A stretch of 64,000 nucleotides of DNA, taken from Xestospongia bergquistia. Lineage: Eukaryota; Porifera; Demospongiae; Haplosclerida; Petrosiidae. Position 1 is the stretch's first letter. The number at the start of each line of letters is the position of its first letter. Under the pieces are notes generated by a model. The model was not told the origin of the DNA. It saw nothing but the letters and a program-made list of their open reading frames with translations, and made no database searches. Positions 1 to 12,848 of the stretch are shown here, piece after piece. A program made the position numbers and the translations under genes. Location of the stretch: positions 436,501-500,500 of the forward strand of contig OZ014412.1 in NCBI GenBank assembly GCA_963965975.1, in the 5' to 3' direction.

Positions 1-2229
1 GACAAGGTCTGAGGAATTATCACTCTCAATATCATAGACATAAAGATCATATAATCCAATGACGTTCACACATCCACTAGATGTACTAGATGTGATAGGA
101 CTTCTTAAAAATCGCTTTTCAAATCTAACAATATCATTTTGTAATAAGTTGATCAGACACCCTAACTCTGTAGCTCCATTAATAAACTGACATGTAATAC
201 ATATAGAACCAGGATTAATATTAACTATCACATTCTGTATACCATGAGTAGCTATAATAGATAATAATAATAATAATATAATATATCATTGTACTTACTA
301 AAGTTAACATCAGTGATTGTATTAAAGGTTCCATCAAGATTACTAAGAGTAACCTCACCAATATATGTCATATCAGGACTTAATATAATAGAGTTAGTTA
401 TATTAATAGATGGTCCACTAGTTAATACATTACTCATTATAGTATATATCACTTCACCAGTAGTAGAATTCTTTATATCTACTATAGCACTAGTAGGGTA
501 TTCTCCAGGACAAAGGTGAGTTACCTAAGGACATAATGTAAAATAGTAGTAGTATAATTAGAAGCTATAAAAATACTTGTCTAGCAATGTTATCATAACA
601 CATCAACTATGTAGACTATTGTACCAGTATAAGTAAGACAATGTCAATAGATTGTGTGTACTTTAACTCATACTGTAGATCGGGAAAGTTTCGTTGTTAA
701 AAAAAATTTGAACATTTGACGATGTCCCAAAAATTAATTACACAAACATTACATATTGAAATATTTACAGTAAGAATATTCACGAAATAATAATAATATG
801 AATATAATGCACGTGTTACGTCACAGTGTTAAAAGTAAAACAGAATGTGGCTCTTTTGAGATATCTGAAACCAACAGATGAACTGCCAGTCCCAAAAGGC
901 TCTCTATCATCTTCCATGGAGCCACAGGCAATTGCCTGGGCAAATGAAGAAGTTAGAGAGGCCATGAAAAGTGTGTCAAGAAAACATGGACCATATTGGG
1001 TGTACAGTGCAGACATACAAGCAAAAATTGACAAATACGCTAGCCATTATGGTATTGCAGTATTGCTGCAGCCTTGCATCTTTTCTAGAAAGCTGGAAAA
1101 GCCTCTTAGTAAGACTCCAGTACATTCAATTCAAAATATTTGGGGTTAATAAATTTTTGTACAAGCCTCGTGTTTGAAAGTTTTTTAACATGTAAATTTT
1201 TTACATGAAACTTTTGTAACGCAAAAGTTTCCCAATCTATGGTATATAAATATATAGAGTTAATATATCTATTTTAGAGTATCTTACATTAACTGTTATA
1301 GTGATACGGACCATGTTTCCTGATACTACTGGAGTAACAGTCACAGGTATCAGTGAACTGTCATTAGGTACTATAATAGAAAGTAAAAATGATACAATAC
1401 AAGTATAATATTGTCAACATAATAGTTTATCACATTAGTATAATGGAAGTTAATGATTAGTAAGAGAGTTATATACAAGGAAGATATATCACGTACTATA
1501 TAAATATGTCTATAACTACCTACACATGACATATATACCATTACCATATTGGGATCAATAACTTACTGTTGATAAACATACCTTTTGGGAAATAAAATGA
1601 TTTAGATGATATGATACCATTACCAGCTGTATTAATAGCAAATATATCTACTATTATTTCAGTACAAGGATTAGTTTCATTAGATCCACTTTGATATGAT
1701 AATTGTAGGGACTCTGTGAAATATGTCTCTATTTTATTTGTTAGTGTGTTAGTAATAGTAATATTGTAGCCATTAATATATGTATTATCAAGAGTATATG
1801 GAGTAGACCAAGATAATATTACTGTATTAGTACTAGTAATATTAACAGTTAGATCTCTAACACCATCTAATAAACCTATAATGAGATAATAAAATAAATG
1901 TAGTTATAAATATAGTACATGATATACACCTTGAATTAATAATAACACAGTGTTGCTTGTATCTTCAGATAATGGTGATCTAGAAAAACCAACACAAGAT
2001 ATATTAGTATTATTGCTGCCTTCTCTTGGATCAACTAATAAAACTCTTCTTATTGTTGTACTATTAATGGGATCTGGATCTACTTGATGAAATCCTTTGC
2101 TTGCAAAATTAGCATTAAAAGCTGTCTCATTGACAAAAAAGTCCAACAGTTCTGCTCTAGCTTCACAAGTGAAGTTAACTTGTACTGAGTTTACAGTAGT
2201 ATTCACAGGTAATGGATGAACTAGTATCA
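1..2229 (-). CDS. Gene A: class II Ig/FN3 receptor, 3' end outside the window
   Basis: Traced exons, in gene order, are 2229-1930 (Ig domain, FTCEA to ISCVG cysteines), 1875-1582 (FN3, WSTPYTLDN), 1370-1288 and 524-299 (the two exons of module X, with HLCPGEYPTS), and 251 to beyond position 1 (module Y, ICITC and LGC cysteines, YDLYVYDIE). All junctions are GT-AG with agreeing phases (1,1,0,1). The stalk, TM and tail lie beyond the left edge. The signal exon is not placed: a hydrophobic stretch just upstream (about 2282-2350) has a good donor but no convincing ATG. The domain order matches genes J and O, so this is a class II member, more divergent than the others (its FN3 differs at many positions). 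A transposon-like element fills intron 1238-678. It is probably a membrane receptor; its ligand is unknown. Confidence 0.75.
678..1237 (+). mobile_element. 560-bp DNA element with TA target duplication and an internal ORF
   Basis: The ends are inverted: GATCGGGAAAGTTT on the left and, read from the right, GATTGGGAAACTTT. They are flanked by TA at 676-677 and 1238-1239. The element sits inside an intron of gene A. On the plus strand, an open frame from about 826 to 1149 encodes some 107 residues without an ATG at its start. It contains ANEEVREAM and HGPYWVYSADIQAKIDKYA, which resembles the start of helix-turn-helix regions in transposon-encoded proteins. Only this fragment is present, so the element is non-autonomous. 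The family is not identified; TA duplication is typical of Tc1/mariner-like and several other cut-and-paste elements. Confidence 0.5.
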
Positions 2230-3124
2230 CTAAGAAAGAGACAGGAAGTGAAAATATCATTACATAACATTATTCCTTACTAGCATCCTGACTTGTAACA
2301 TATCTCAATTGTAGGAAATCTATTAACACAATAACTAAAATAAATCTGTGGACAAAAGATGATGGATTGTCAATAAAATGTTGTTTTGAGGGCACAAATG
2401 TAAAGTCACAAACATTTCATAATACTGTTACAAGTTGTAACATAGTTAATGAAAAAATCAATGAAGGTTGTCACCAATAGTCATTATAACAATGTAAGTG
2501 AAATAACTTATCTTATTAAGTGTGTATTGATGTATTGATAATGAGAAGATGACAAAAATACATATTATAACATAAAGTCAAACAAAAATTAAAAAGAACT
2601 CATCAAATCACATGACCTCGTTGCATGTGATGATCTCATGCACATGACCATACTTATGACTTTATGACATCACTACTGGGTTTACCTTGAGTGTTCATAG
2701 GTTACCATCTTCTCTTGTTGTCCCGTTCTCCTGACCAAAGTGACCATATAAGGAAATAAGAGGCGTGACTTAACAATAATCATGTAGATACGTAATGATC
2801 GATCACGTGATCTCATAGAACTGAATGAAACGCACTCCGTGTCCAAAAAATCAATTAAGTTTTATAACCTGACATTGTATTACTCTATAAAGACATTAGT
2901 GTCATTTTTATTAATCAACACATTGACTATATATTTTTCTTTATATTCTATTATTAAAAATAGTCAATAATACAGACATTCACTTTTAAATTAGTTCTAT
3001 ATTTTTCGATGAAAATAGCACTAAAAATGCTTTTGTATCTCTTTCTTCTTACAGCAATGTTACCACTAAAAGATTTAGTACTAATTAGTTAGAACAAATA
3101 AGAACACATTGGTTTAGACTGTTT
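2230..3124. other. Intergenic stretch between A and B
   Basis: This lies 5' of gene A and 3' of gene B. I see no coding exon with good splice sites. It is AT-rich and has a few TGATGT/ATCATG-like short inverted words around 2600-2690. It should contain the promoter and signal exon of A, but neither can be placed with confidence. Confidence 0.4.
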
Positions 3125-6096
3125 TTATGGGTGAGGAGCTTGAGGTTGATCTTTAGAAAATTTCTGAAGATCTTGATAGACAACTGTTTCTTTTTTCTAC
3201 ACAATAAAATAATATTATATATAATCTCTTAATATTATTATTACTTCAATAGAAACTGAACTCTCTCCTCCTTCTATACTCAAAGAACTAGTAGTATATG
3301 TTATTGACTGAACACTGTCAATCTATAATATTAATAATAATAGTAATAATGTATATCATATAATAACTTACTGATGGTCTAGTATCAACATTTGGTAATA
3401 AACTATCATCATTGTTTTTATTGTTTTCTATGAACAGTTTTAATACAATGTTATATAACTAAATTAACTTACTTCTCTTCCTATAATATAGTAGACAACA
3501 AAAAGATGTAATGATCACTATAATAACTAAACACACACCACCAATACCAACACTAACAACAATAGCCACTATTATATTATAAATAATATAGTAGTTATTA
3601 AACTATGTACTGACATGTTTGTGATGTAGTTGTATTCACAGTATTAATAGGTGTAGCCATGGTAACTACATAAATTAATTAAAATAGGCAAATATGGAAT
3701 ACATTCCATTGTATTTTATAGTATGAAATGTTGTACTTACTTGAAGTAGTTGGTAATATATCAGTTATTATAATATCTCTTAATATTATAGCTGGTAATA
3801 TTGATGTTAGTGGTATATCATTCTCCACATCATATACATAGACTGTATAATTACCAGCTGGGAGATTATCAATACAACCTTGTACAGTAAGATCACTTGG
3901 ACTGTTTTTAACAAATGTTTTGTTCATTGAAGTCACTCCAATCACACTAACATAACATGACTTAGCAGATGGACCAAATGCAAATACACACTCCACACAT
4001 ATAGAATTACCATTAGGGTAAGCAGTAGCATTTATAACATCATATGTACCTATATCATATAATAATATCAATATATTACATAGTATCACTATCTCTTACT
4101 TAAATTACTTATCAATGGATCACTCTGTCCAGCATTATTACTGAATATAATAGAGAGATTACAAAGTTGATGTTGAGGGACTGACAGATTATCTGTTATG
4201 TTCATAGGTTGACTTGAATATTCTATCAGATATATTTTATTAAATATAACTACATCATCACATTGTACAGTAACTGTAGTATTCTCTGGAGCTTCAGATG
4301 AACATTCCAGAATAATCTACAGTAACTATGATAATCATGATAATCATATAGTAACCACTATTGGATAGACTCACTGGTATATTAAACATCAAGTTGACTT
4401 CATTATTTATATAGGACAGAATAGTAAATGTAGTATTTTCTTTAGCAGATCTTGGAGCTAAAATTACATCATAAAATAAACACACATATTAGTTATTTCA
4501 ACTAACCTCTTTGAAAAGAGAAGGTACTATTGTTATGTTCTCCTTCACCCAGTTCATTTATACCATATATGGTATATGTATATCGATGACGAAATAATTC
4601 CTCATCTTCATACTTGTATTCATTTACATTAATAGATACATTTTGTAATAACATCTTGTTGATATCATCATATATCAGTAGTATATAGTAAGATATCTGG
4701 ACTCTACTGTCTACATTAGGATGATCCCAACTGATAGTAATAGTAGTACAGTTGTCAAGTGATGAAGAGATATTGAGAACAGAAGTAAGAAAACCTGTCT
4801 CATACAAGAGATAATACACACACACAACATAACATGTGATATATAACTTACCAAATGGAAATACATTGATAGTATGATCAAACTGTCCAGCTGGATTACT
4901 AAGAGTTACTTCAACAAGATATGTCCTCAAGTTAACAGATGATGATATATTAACTATTATCAGTTGATTATTAACTAAAGACAGTGTCACATCATGAGAT
5001 AATGTTTGTTGTAGAACATCATTAGAGTCCTTGATATTTACTATAACATTAGTAGGATACTCACCAATACATAGACCACTGACCTAACAGAGTGAAAACA
5101 TCACAAATAATAGAAATTATTACTATAACTTCTAAAAATCATCTTGTGTATTTAATATTTTTGTTTTTAGATGTTGCCAGTTATATAACACAACTAACAT
5201 TAATAAACACTAAAAATAAAACATTATCTCCATCTACTGTTGGTATAACAGATACCTGAATAACTTTTTTAGGAACTGAAATATAACAGAAATGTAATAT
5301 CACTGTATAACATAATATGTTACCTCTAACAATATAGTACATGACATTGTTACTATCTCCTATACCAGCTCCATTAATACCAGAGACATATACAGTAGTT
5401 ACATTACATGGATCATCATTACTAGATGTCAGGATGTACTCAGTAGTATTAACTCTGTCTATAAATGTTCCTTGATCATCATTAATGTTATATCCAGTGA
5501 TAGGTACATTATCCAATGTATATGGTGCAGACCACATCAATAACACACTAGATCCATTGAGAACTGTAGCAGTTAGATCTTTAACAGGAGCTAGTAAACC
5601 TACATTAATATATCATAATAATATGACATCTATAACATTAGTTCACCTTGTATTATTAATACAGCAATGTCACTGTAAGTTGTCTTTCCGTTTTGAGCTC
5701 TACATGATATATTAGTGTTGTTGTTGTCTTCTGATGCTTTAGCAAATAGCACTCGTCTTTTCCTACCATCACTGAGGGTATTCTGTGGTTTTTGTATAAA
5801 TCCTCTATTTATGATATCTGCATCATCTGCAAAGGTATCATTAACTCTAAAGCTAATTTCAGTAGCAACAGCTTCACAATCAAAGATAACTGTTGAGTTT
5901 ATAGTAGTAATGACTGACTGAGGATGAAGATTGACATCTGTAAAATATGGAACATACTATGATAGAGTATGTAAGATTTCATTAATCCATTAGTATAATT
6001 CTTAAATTATATATATAATTACTTACAAACTGTATGGACAAGAGTTGAAACAGTAATGATTATCACTACAGTCAGCATCAGGCGTAAGGTAAACAT
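3125..6096 (-). CDS. Gene B: class I Ig/(FN3-X)x2/Y receptor with one ITIM-like motif
   Basis: Exons in gene order: 6096-6027 signal peptide (MFTLRLMLTVV...; an in-frame ATG also at 6108), 5937-5647 Ig, 5599-5324 FN3-1, 5275-5199 and 5083-4852 module X1, 4794-4507 FN3-2, 4457-4375 and 4316-4100 module X2, 4049-3741 module Y (SICVECVF, GCIDN), 3665-3615 Thr-rich stalk, 3568-3473 TM, then cytoplasmic exons 3427-3372, 3322-3245 and 3196-3125. The sum is 2196 nt, an open 731-codon message. The tail ends KKETVVYQDLQKF...QAPHP; VVYQDL fits the ITIM pattern [IVLS]xYxx[ILV], known in other animals to recruit SH2 phosphatases. Unlike I, K and M it lacks the second tyrosine and the PANVQDDD repeats. 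The stalk donor is the less usual GTCAGT. The gene is divergent from C, with 278 bp between start codons and a closely related Ig domain. Confidence 0.85.
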
Positions 6097-6374
6097 CTTT
6101 GACTGCATACATAGACAACAATTAATTTAGATATATATGTTACAATAGATCTATGTGATGATGCGTCATAAATTGCGCTTCAAATCAGGAAAACCATTTC
6201 CTCATACCTCAAATATATTCTTGGTTATCGCCGATGACTCCACCTAAATAAACAATCTCATGTAGCCAGCCCCTCCCCCAGCAGGGAGGGGCTTACTCTA
6301 ATAGCCTAATAGTGCGCTGAATCAGTCGCAGGCTTCAACTAGGTGTGGAGTTGGTGGCATTAGAATAACCAGAG
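6097..6374. promoter_or_regulatory. Bidirectional promoter region of B and C
   Basis: Only 278 bp separate the start codons of B (-) and C (+), so both transcripts must start within it. It holds the recurring motif GACTCCACCTAA at 6236-6247 and an opposite-facing relative at 6342-6353 (GGTGTGGAGTTG). Between them is a GC-rich perfect inverted repeat at 6269-6292. No TATA box is assigned. Confidence 0.6.
6269..6292. repeat. GC-rich 9-bp perfect inverted repeat
   Basis: The arms are GCCCCTCCC and GGGAGGGGC, with a 6-base spacer. It stands out because the surrounding DNA is strongly AT-rich. It lies centrally between the divergent starts of B and C. It could be a binding site for a zinc-finger factor of the Sp/KLF type or a DNA hairpin; neither is shown. 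Confidence 0.7.
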
Positions 6375-8294
6375 ATGTCTATCTTACCCTTGATATTGAT
6401 TGTGATGATGATATCTCTAGAATCTACCCAAGCTGGTAAGTATCATGATTTTTTATAAGTATACTGCAAACTCTATCACAGTTGTCATATTATATAGAGA
6501 TTACAGTTCATCCTCAATCAGTCAATACTACTCTCAACTCAACAGTTTATTTCACTTGTGAAGCTGTTACTGATGAAATTAGTTTTAGGATTAACGGTGA
6601 ATCAGCAGCTAATATAGATATTATAAACAGAGGATTTATTTAGCAAGCACAAAATACTCTCAGTGATGGTAGAAAAAGAAGAGTGTTGTCAGCTAAAGCA
6701 CTAATTGATAACAATAATACTAATATAATATGTAGAGCTATTGATTCAGAGCTAGTAAACAGTCACAAAGGTGTGTTAATAATACAAGGTAATTTATCAC
6801 TAGATATTTTATCAGATAATATTGCTATGTATATACTATCCAGGTTTATTAGCTCCTGTTAAAGATCTAACTGCTACAGTTCTCAATGGATCTAGTGTGT
6901 TATTGATGTGGTCTGCACCATATACATTGGATAATGTACCTATCAATGGATATAACATCAATGATAATCAAGGAAGTCTTATAGACACAATTAATACTAC
7001 TGAGTACATCCTTACATCTAGTAATGATGATCCATGTAATGTAACTACTGTATATGTCTCGGGTATTAATGGAGCTGGTATAGGAGATAGTAATAATGTC
7101 ATGTACTATATTGCTAGAGGTGCATTAAATTATAACTTAGAGTACTTAAGCAAGTGTTATTTTCATTTTAGCTCTGTTGAATAGCTCCAAACTTGCAGTG
7201 TTCATGCAACCTACACTGTATGAAACAAAGATATCAATTCAAGTGTTTGTCAATGTAAGCCATGTAGACATCATGTAAGCAAAACAAACCAAATATAATA
7301 TATACAGGTGAGTCATCTTTGTCCTGGAGAGTATCCTACTAGTGTAGATATTATAATAAAGAATTCTACTGGTCATATAGTACATAGTCTCACTGATGGT
7401 ACATTGTCTCTTATTACTGGACACCAGTTTGTTGTCAATGAGTATATTATATTGTCTAGTAAAGTTAATATACCTATCTCAACTGAGGTTACATTCAGTA
7501 ATCTTGATGGAGAATTTAATATATTAACAGATGTGGAGTTCAGTAAGTCTATATATTATCTCCTGTTTATTAATTGTTTGTTTTATTATAGTAACTTCAG
7601 TTAATATCAGTGTTAATAATAACAGTATTTGTATCCAATGTTATTATATTAATAATACTACTAAATTAGGATGTCAACTGGATCTAGTCAATGATAGTAA
7701 AGTACTTTATAGAGTCCAATTATTAAAGAATTCAACTACTAAGAAAGCTAATGATTGTATAGTAAATATATCAAGTGGTTACTATGACCTCTATACATAT
7801 GATATTAATGAGAATAGTACAATAAATGCTGTTCCTATTGATATCAAATATCAAGTATTTGTACCTACTGAGTTGATAATTAGACCCTCTGTAGTCCTAT
7901 CTACTATTTACACACTCCCTTTAATACTACCATCATCATCAACAACAACAACAATTCTACCTTTTTGTAAGTAATATCTTGTGTCACTGATAACCATATA
8001 TTTTACTTTAGCTCAGTCTGGTCAGAGGAGTTCTTTTACGATCATTATCTACAAAGTATATATATATATATATATAATATACATTCTCTTTATGTACAAT
8101 ATAATGTTGTTATATTATTAGGTCACAATATAACTGATAATGATATTAACACACAACAGAATGAAACTTATGATGTCATTGGACAGTTTAGAATGGAAAT
8201 GTTTCTTAGTGTTATGTATGATTATGTCACAGCTTCTGCTAACAGAACACCTGATTATGTTAATATTAGAAACAATATCGAAAGAATGCAATAG
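6375..8294 (+). pseudogene. Gene C: class II receptor, probably a pseudogene
   Basis: Exons: 6375-6435 signal peptide (MSILPLILIVMM...), 6498-6788 Ig, 6844-7119 FN3, 7172-7254 and 7308-7542 module X, 7592-7966 module Y plus Ser/Thr-rich stalk, 8012-8055 remnant of the TM exon, 8122-8294 tail. Compared with J, the Ig exon has an in-frame TAG at 6642-6644 where relatives have a Gln codon. The TM exon has lost about 85 bases, removing the membrane helix and shifting phase, so total exon length is no longer a multiple of three. The tail exon itself is open and retains ETYDVI, VMYDYV and PDYVNI tyrosines. Its Ig (RGFI.QAQNTLSDGRKRRVL) resembles that of its divergent partner B and of F. A secreted or truncated product is conceivable, but decay is the simpler reading. 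Confidence 0.75.
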
Positions 8295-8785
8295 TTTAAT
8301 AGTAAGATTAGTTTATTATTTTGAATATCATAATTATTATTCTATACTTACTATAAATAAAACTCAATGTTCTCACAGACTTGGTTTAGTAATTATTATT
8401 TTGTAGATAATATTAAAAAAGAATATTGTGCAAAGAGTTTTAATCAGTCACTTGTGTTTACAATAAAAGTATCTTAGATAACATGACACTAGTTAATTAG
8501 TTAGATCACGATATGACTTATTGTGCTGTCCACTTTATGGGTTAAGACTGTGTTACAATGTAATTATAAGAAATTTTATTTACTAAAAAGTATATACATT
8601 GTTGAATATATTCAATCTAAACAAAGTGTATTATTTTGGTGTGTTGTTTAATAGTTCTATCTTGCTAGATGTAAAGTTATTGTTATTATCAACATCATAA
8701 TTTTCTTTAAAAATATTTAGTATTTAAGCAGGTTGATCTTTCAATTTAATTGGTTTGAATACCTCTATACTATTACTTTTAATGC

Positions 8786-9745
8786 TACCTACAGTGAATG
8801 AAACAAAGATATCAATTCAAGTGTTTGACAATCCAAGCACAATAAATAAGATTAAACATCCATAGACGAGTCATCTTTGTCCTGGAGAGTATCCTACTAG
8901 TGTAGATATTATAATAAAGAATTCTACTGGTTATATAGTACATAGTCTCACTGATGATACATTGTATCTTATTACTGGACACCAATTTGTTGTCAATGAG
9001 TATATTATATTGTTTAGTAAAGTTAATATACCTATCTCAACTGAGGTTACATTCAGTAATCTTGATGGAAAATTTAATGTATTAACAGATGGATAATGTA
9101 CCTATCACTTGGTCAATAATCATGGAACATGTAAAGACACAGTTAATACTACTGTGTACATCCTGACATCTAGTAATGATGATCCATGTAATGTAACTAC
9201 TGTATATGTGTCTGGTATTAATGGAGCTGGTATAGGAGATAGTAATAATATCATGTACTATATTGTTAGAGGTACAAGCTCATTGTTTAGATAAATTACT
9301 CAAATGTTATAATTTTATATTTTATAGTGCCAAGAAACTCTGTACTTTTAGTACTACTAATAAAACCAACAGAAAGAATTCAATTAGTAACAAAGCTAAT
9401 GATTGTATAGTAAATCAATTGGATACTCTTTAGTGATTACTTTGAGTAGGAGGATTCCACCTGATTTTTCCCAACACGTGTATATACCATCCTCAAACAT
9501 TACAATATCAGATTTAAACAATCATGGCAGCAATAATTCTCATACCACAATAATGTGATTATATAAAAATTTATTCCTTTAGTACAATTTTTGTATCACT
9601 CTACAACTAGCTGACAAAATGTTGTAAACAATCATTATCATAACACTATCTACTATTACATTATTAATTATGGTAATGATAGTAGTCATCCTCTTTGCTA
9701 TTCTTATAATCTAAACATCTAAATAAAGTATATCTTTTCTAAAGT
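8786..9745 (+). pseudogene. Fragment D: scrambled class II receptor pieces
   Basis: Recognisable pieces in order are: the end of an X first exon (about 8788-8838), an X second exon (about 8872-9090, CPGEYPTS), fused directly to the middle of an FN3 exon (about 9092-9272, NTTVYILTSSNDDPC), a bit of X first exon (about 9328-9376), a short bit of module Y (about 9373-9413), and a TM-exon relic (about 9630-9745, hydrophobic IIITLSTITLLI... then a stop). The order is not that of a working gene, so several deletions and rearrangements have occurred. It is closest to C and J. Confidence 0.7.
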
Positions 9746-10115
9746 GACTTGTGCAAGTATCATCAATTATATTGTCTAAGGTCATACATAGTACATCTGT
9801 CAATGATGTCAACATATCATGTAATAACACTATTGCCTTATGAGTGATTTTTAATGTAATTTTGTGCTATTGAGCTACTACTTTATGTAAAAATGGAGTT
9901 ATGATGTTATATTTCCTTTCATTTTTAGCTCATTAAATTATACATTATATCAAGTCATTTTAATATTTATGTAATCAAGTTCAAAAAAGTAAAATTAGAT
10001 TAGGATTGTCTGCAGAGTCAACTCACATTATATGTTATGTTGTGAACTACATAAAAACATAGCCACACCCTTAATGTTCAATTATTAAAATTAATACAAT
10101 CACATCATCACTTAC
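9746..10115. other. Short intergenic stretch between D and E
   Basis: AT-rich, with no exon recognised on either strand. Gene E should continue downstream into here if it had a TM segment and tail; none is visible, so E appears cut off. Confidence 0.4.
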
Positions 10116-12538
10116 TGCAGAACACCAGAGGTAAGTTCCTAAAGATATTGGGATTATTATTAGCTCTACAGTTGTAATTACCATCAACATCAGATGATGT
10201 AGCATCAATCTCTAATATACTAGTGGTAATAGCTGTAATACTGTTAGTAGTTGAACAGTTAATACAAGATAATAGAGTGTGATCATGTTGGAAAGTAATG
10301 ATAGGATCAGGAAGTCCTCGTACAACACAGGTTAACTTTGAGATAGTGTTTTCAAGGAGACAGTTGTAAGGACTGATATCAAATGAAATGACCTCTACAG
10401 GAACTAAATGAGACAGTTATCATTGTAAAAATTAATATCTTATTTTAACAACTAATTTATACCTGATATAGGTGGGTTACTATGGAATCTAGAATTTATG
10501 TGAATTAATCACTGTATAATTTGTTGGTACGTAAAAGTACATGATACCAACAAATTAGATAGGAAATAATTAACAAGAATTCTATATTCCATCCATGTCA
10601 GGTACAAATTAATTGTTAAAATGGCATATTAAATTTTACAGTTAGTTGTGTGACAGAGAAGTAATGGAACAGGTTTAAGTTAGTGACAAAATTATTTTTG
10701 GAGGCTACAATACTTACTTAAATTAGAAATCCCCTCAGTAAATTTACAGTCATATGTGACTATCATGCCAAATCACATATCACTTGTTAATAGTTACATT
10801 ACAGCCATGTGACAGGTCCATGTAACCACCTGATCAATAAGTCAATCATGTCAGACTACTTACTTGTTTCAGATACAAACCAGGAGGGACTTTGAGTTAC
10901 TTTTGTTCTGGTATCATCAATTAATGTAAAATAAATCCCAGTAACATCCATTGTAACATTATGTATAATTATTGTACATAATGTACGTTATGTGATTATT
11001 GACAAAGTCTATTTCTATTGTAATATTATTGAGGTTAGTGAACATCCATTTAACTAAGGGTAGAAAATGAGACTGAAATGTTAAGTTTAGAGTAACATTG
11101 GTTCCAGGAGGTACAATGGTACGATTACCAGAATATGTAGTACCATCAGACATAAAGGAGAAGGCTAGAGGTGGAGCTATAGGATAGATAATATGGTAAA
11201 GATAGCACAATACAAATAGATGGAGGGAAAGAGATAGATGAATTCTTTGATGAATGGAAGTTAGTGACCAAGTTGTAAGTAGAATTTCTAATGAAGTTGT
11301 ATCTACACTAATTAATAATACTTACTTAAGAATTCAGTCAAGTTAGTAAATTTTGTTCTATCTCTTCCAACAGAGTTGATCACTTCAATAGCTATATACC
11401 ATGTAGTATTATCAATAACTGACTGTATATTAACACTCATATCATAGATTGTATTATTTGTTACAGTATCAATGTTAGGAGTTAATCTCCTATAATAATC
11501 CTCATGTATGAGATAATATGTATAATTTAATGGATCTACACAATATACCACTGTTACCTATAGTAATGAATTTTCTATAGAGGAATGTAATTTATTATTA
11601 TAACATACGCTGAAATTTAGTGATATCACTCCATGAGTAGTAAAAACAATTACCTCATTAGAGACATCTGGAGCTAATATTAATTATATTAAAATTATTA
11701 CAACAATCTATGTTAACTCTAACATTACCTGATATTATTATAAAGTTATCTTTAGCAATAGCTAGTTCACTATAACCATATTGTGTACCAGCAGATATAC
11801 TCCATTGTAACTGACTACATTCAATATACGATATATTATCTTTATGTAGAGTTATGTTAGTTGAGTTAGTTAATGTAGTGAACATTACTGATATATTATC
11901 AGAGTTAACTACTGTTATATTGTACTGGAACTGAATATAGTCCATTAATGGAGGAGACCATCTTAATATCACTGCATTGTCCAGTAACTGATGAGTTAGT
12001 AAGTGAGGAGGGCCTACAATAGATGTAACTATATTAAAGGAAATATATTATAGTAATTACTTACCAAATGATATCAGTTGTACTGGTAATGATATAACAG
12101 TAGGTTGTAATGGATTTATACAATAATTAAATAGTCCACATTGAACATCCACTAAAACTGTTTGGTCAGTGGAAGAGTGAGTATAGTGTATCCACCATTA
12201 TTACTACCTTGTACAGTTATAATTATACTGGTATTTGGTGGTACATTTGGACCAACAATAAGTGGAATATCAGTAATATTCCAGACTGTAAAGTCGTTCC
12301 CAGTATAACTGTAAGAACACTCGAACTTTATAGTACTACCAACAGGAGCTATAATTTGAGATGATGGACAAGGTCCTCTAATAGTTATTCCAGCAGAATT
12401 ATTGTACACAAGACTAGTACATGTTTGTCCATTAGAGATGTAAGCCAAAAGAGAACAGAAGAACAGCCAAAAAATTACTGATAGAAGCAGCTCCACCCTT
12501 GTACAGCTATGAGTTAGGGTGTGGTTAAAGATATTCAT
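10116..12538 (-). pseudogene. Gene E: divergent Ig/FN3 receptor-like gene, frame-broken and without visible TM
   Basis: Exons in gene order: 12538-12208 (signal peptide LLLSVIFWLFFCSLLA, then an Ig-like part with FECSY), 12157-12065 (DVQCGLFNYC), 12013-11729 (FN3, ILRWSPP), 11673-11609 and 11557-11326 (X-like exons; the second is 232 nt, exactly the family length), 11176-10864 (a further beta-domain part), 10403-10116 (an Ig domain, SKLTCVVRG and DGNYNCRANN). Between exons 1 and 2 I read a 47-nt intron; alternatively this is a one-base shift. Exon 11176-10864 is 313 nt and switches frame near 10975-10995, so one frameshift is likely. No TM or tail follows. It shares exon sizes and order with the cluster family but little sequence, so it is an old relative. 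Status (pseudogene, 3'-truncated, or carrying unseen exons) is uncertain. Confidence 0.55.
10451..10616. repeat. Hairpin MITE copy 1 (in an intron of E)
   Basis: The element is nearly self-complementary. Its outer arms carry TATGGAATCTAGAATT and, inverted, ATGGAATATAGAATT. The inner arms AATTTGTTGGTA / TACCAACAAATT are perfect. Related copies lie at about 14511, 33249, 42508 and 57010. Exact ends are not certain. Confidence 0.55.
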
Positions 12539-12848
12539 AGATTATTCTAGTCTACTTCAGTCACTATAATTGTTGGTAATGGTAATATGCTTACTCTTCT
12601 GGTAGATTCATTGGATATTCAATGTGGATTGTGGATTGTGTAATGTAGTAACATGCTTTACTAAACTATAGTGTATAAGGAGATCATGTGACTATTGTAA
12701 TTATACAATTATTAAATGTTAGCTGTTAGCTTACTTGAATTTATCATATATTACAATATCTATTAATATTATAGTTGGTAGTATTGACATTATATTGAAA
12801 ACAAAAATAAAAAACTTTCACTATCATTAAAATATATTATAATTATAT

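Noticed and set aside
1904-2260. ATG at 2260 as start of gene A
   Set aside because: Those residues precede a clear acceptor (TTTCTTAG) at the usual start of the Ig exon, so this ATG is intronic.
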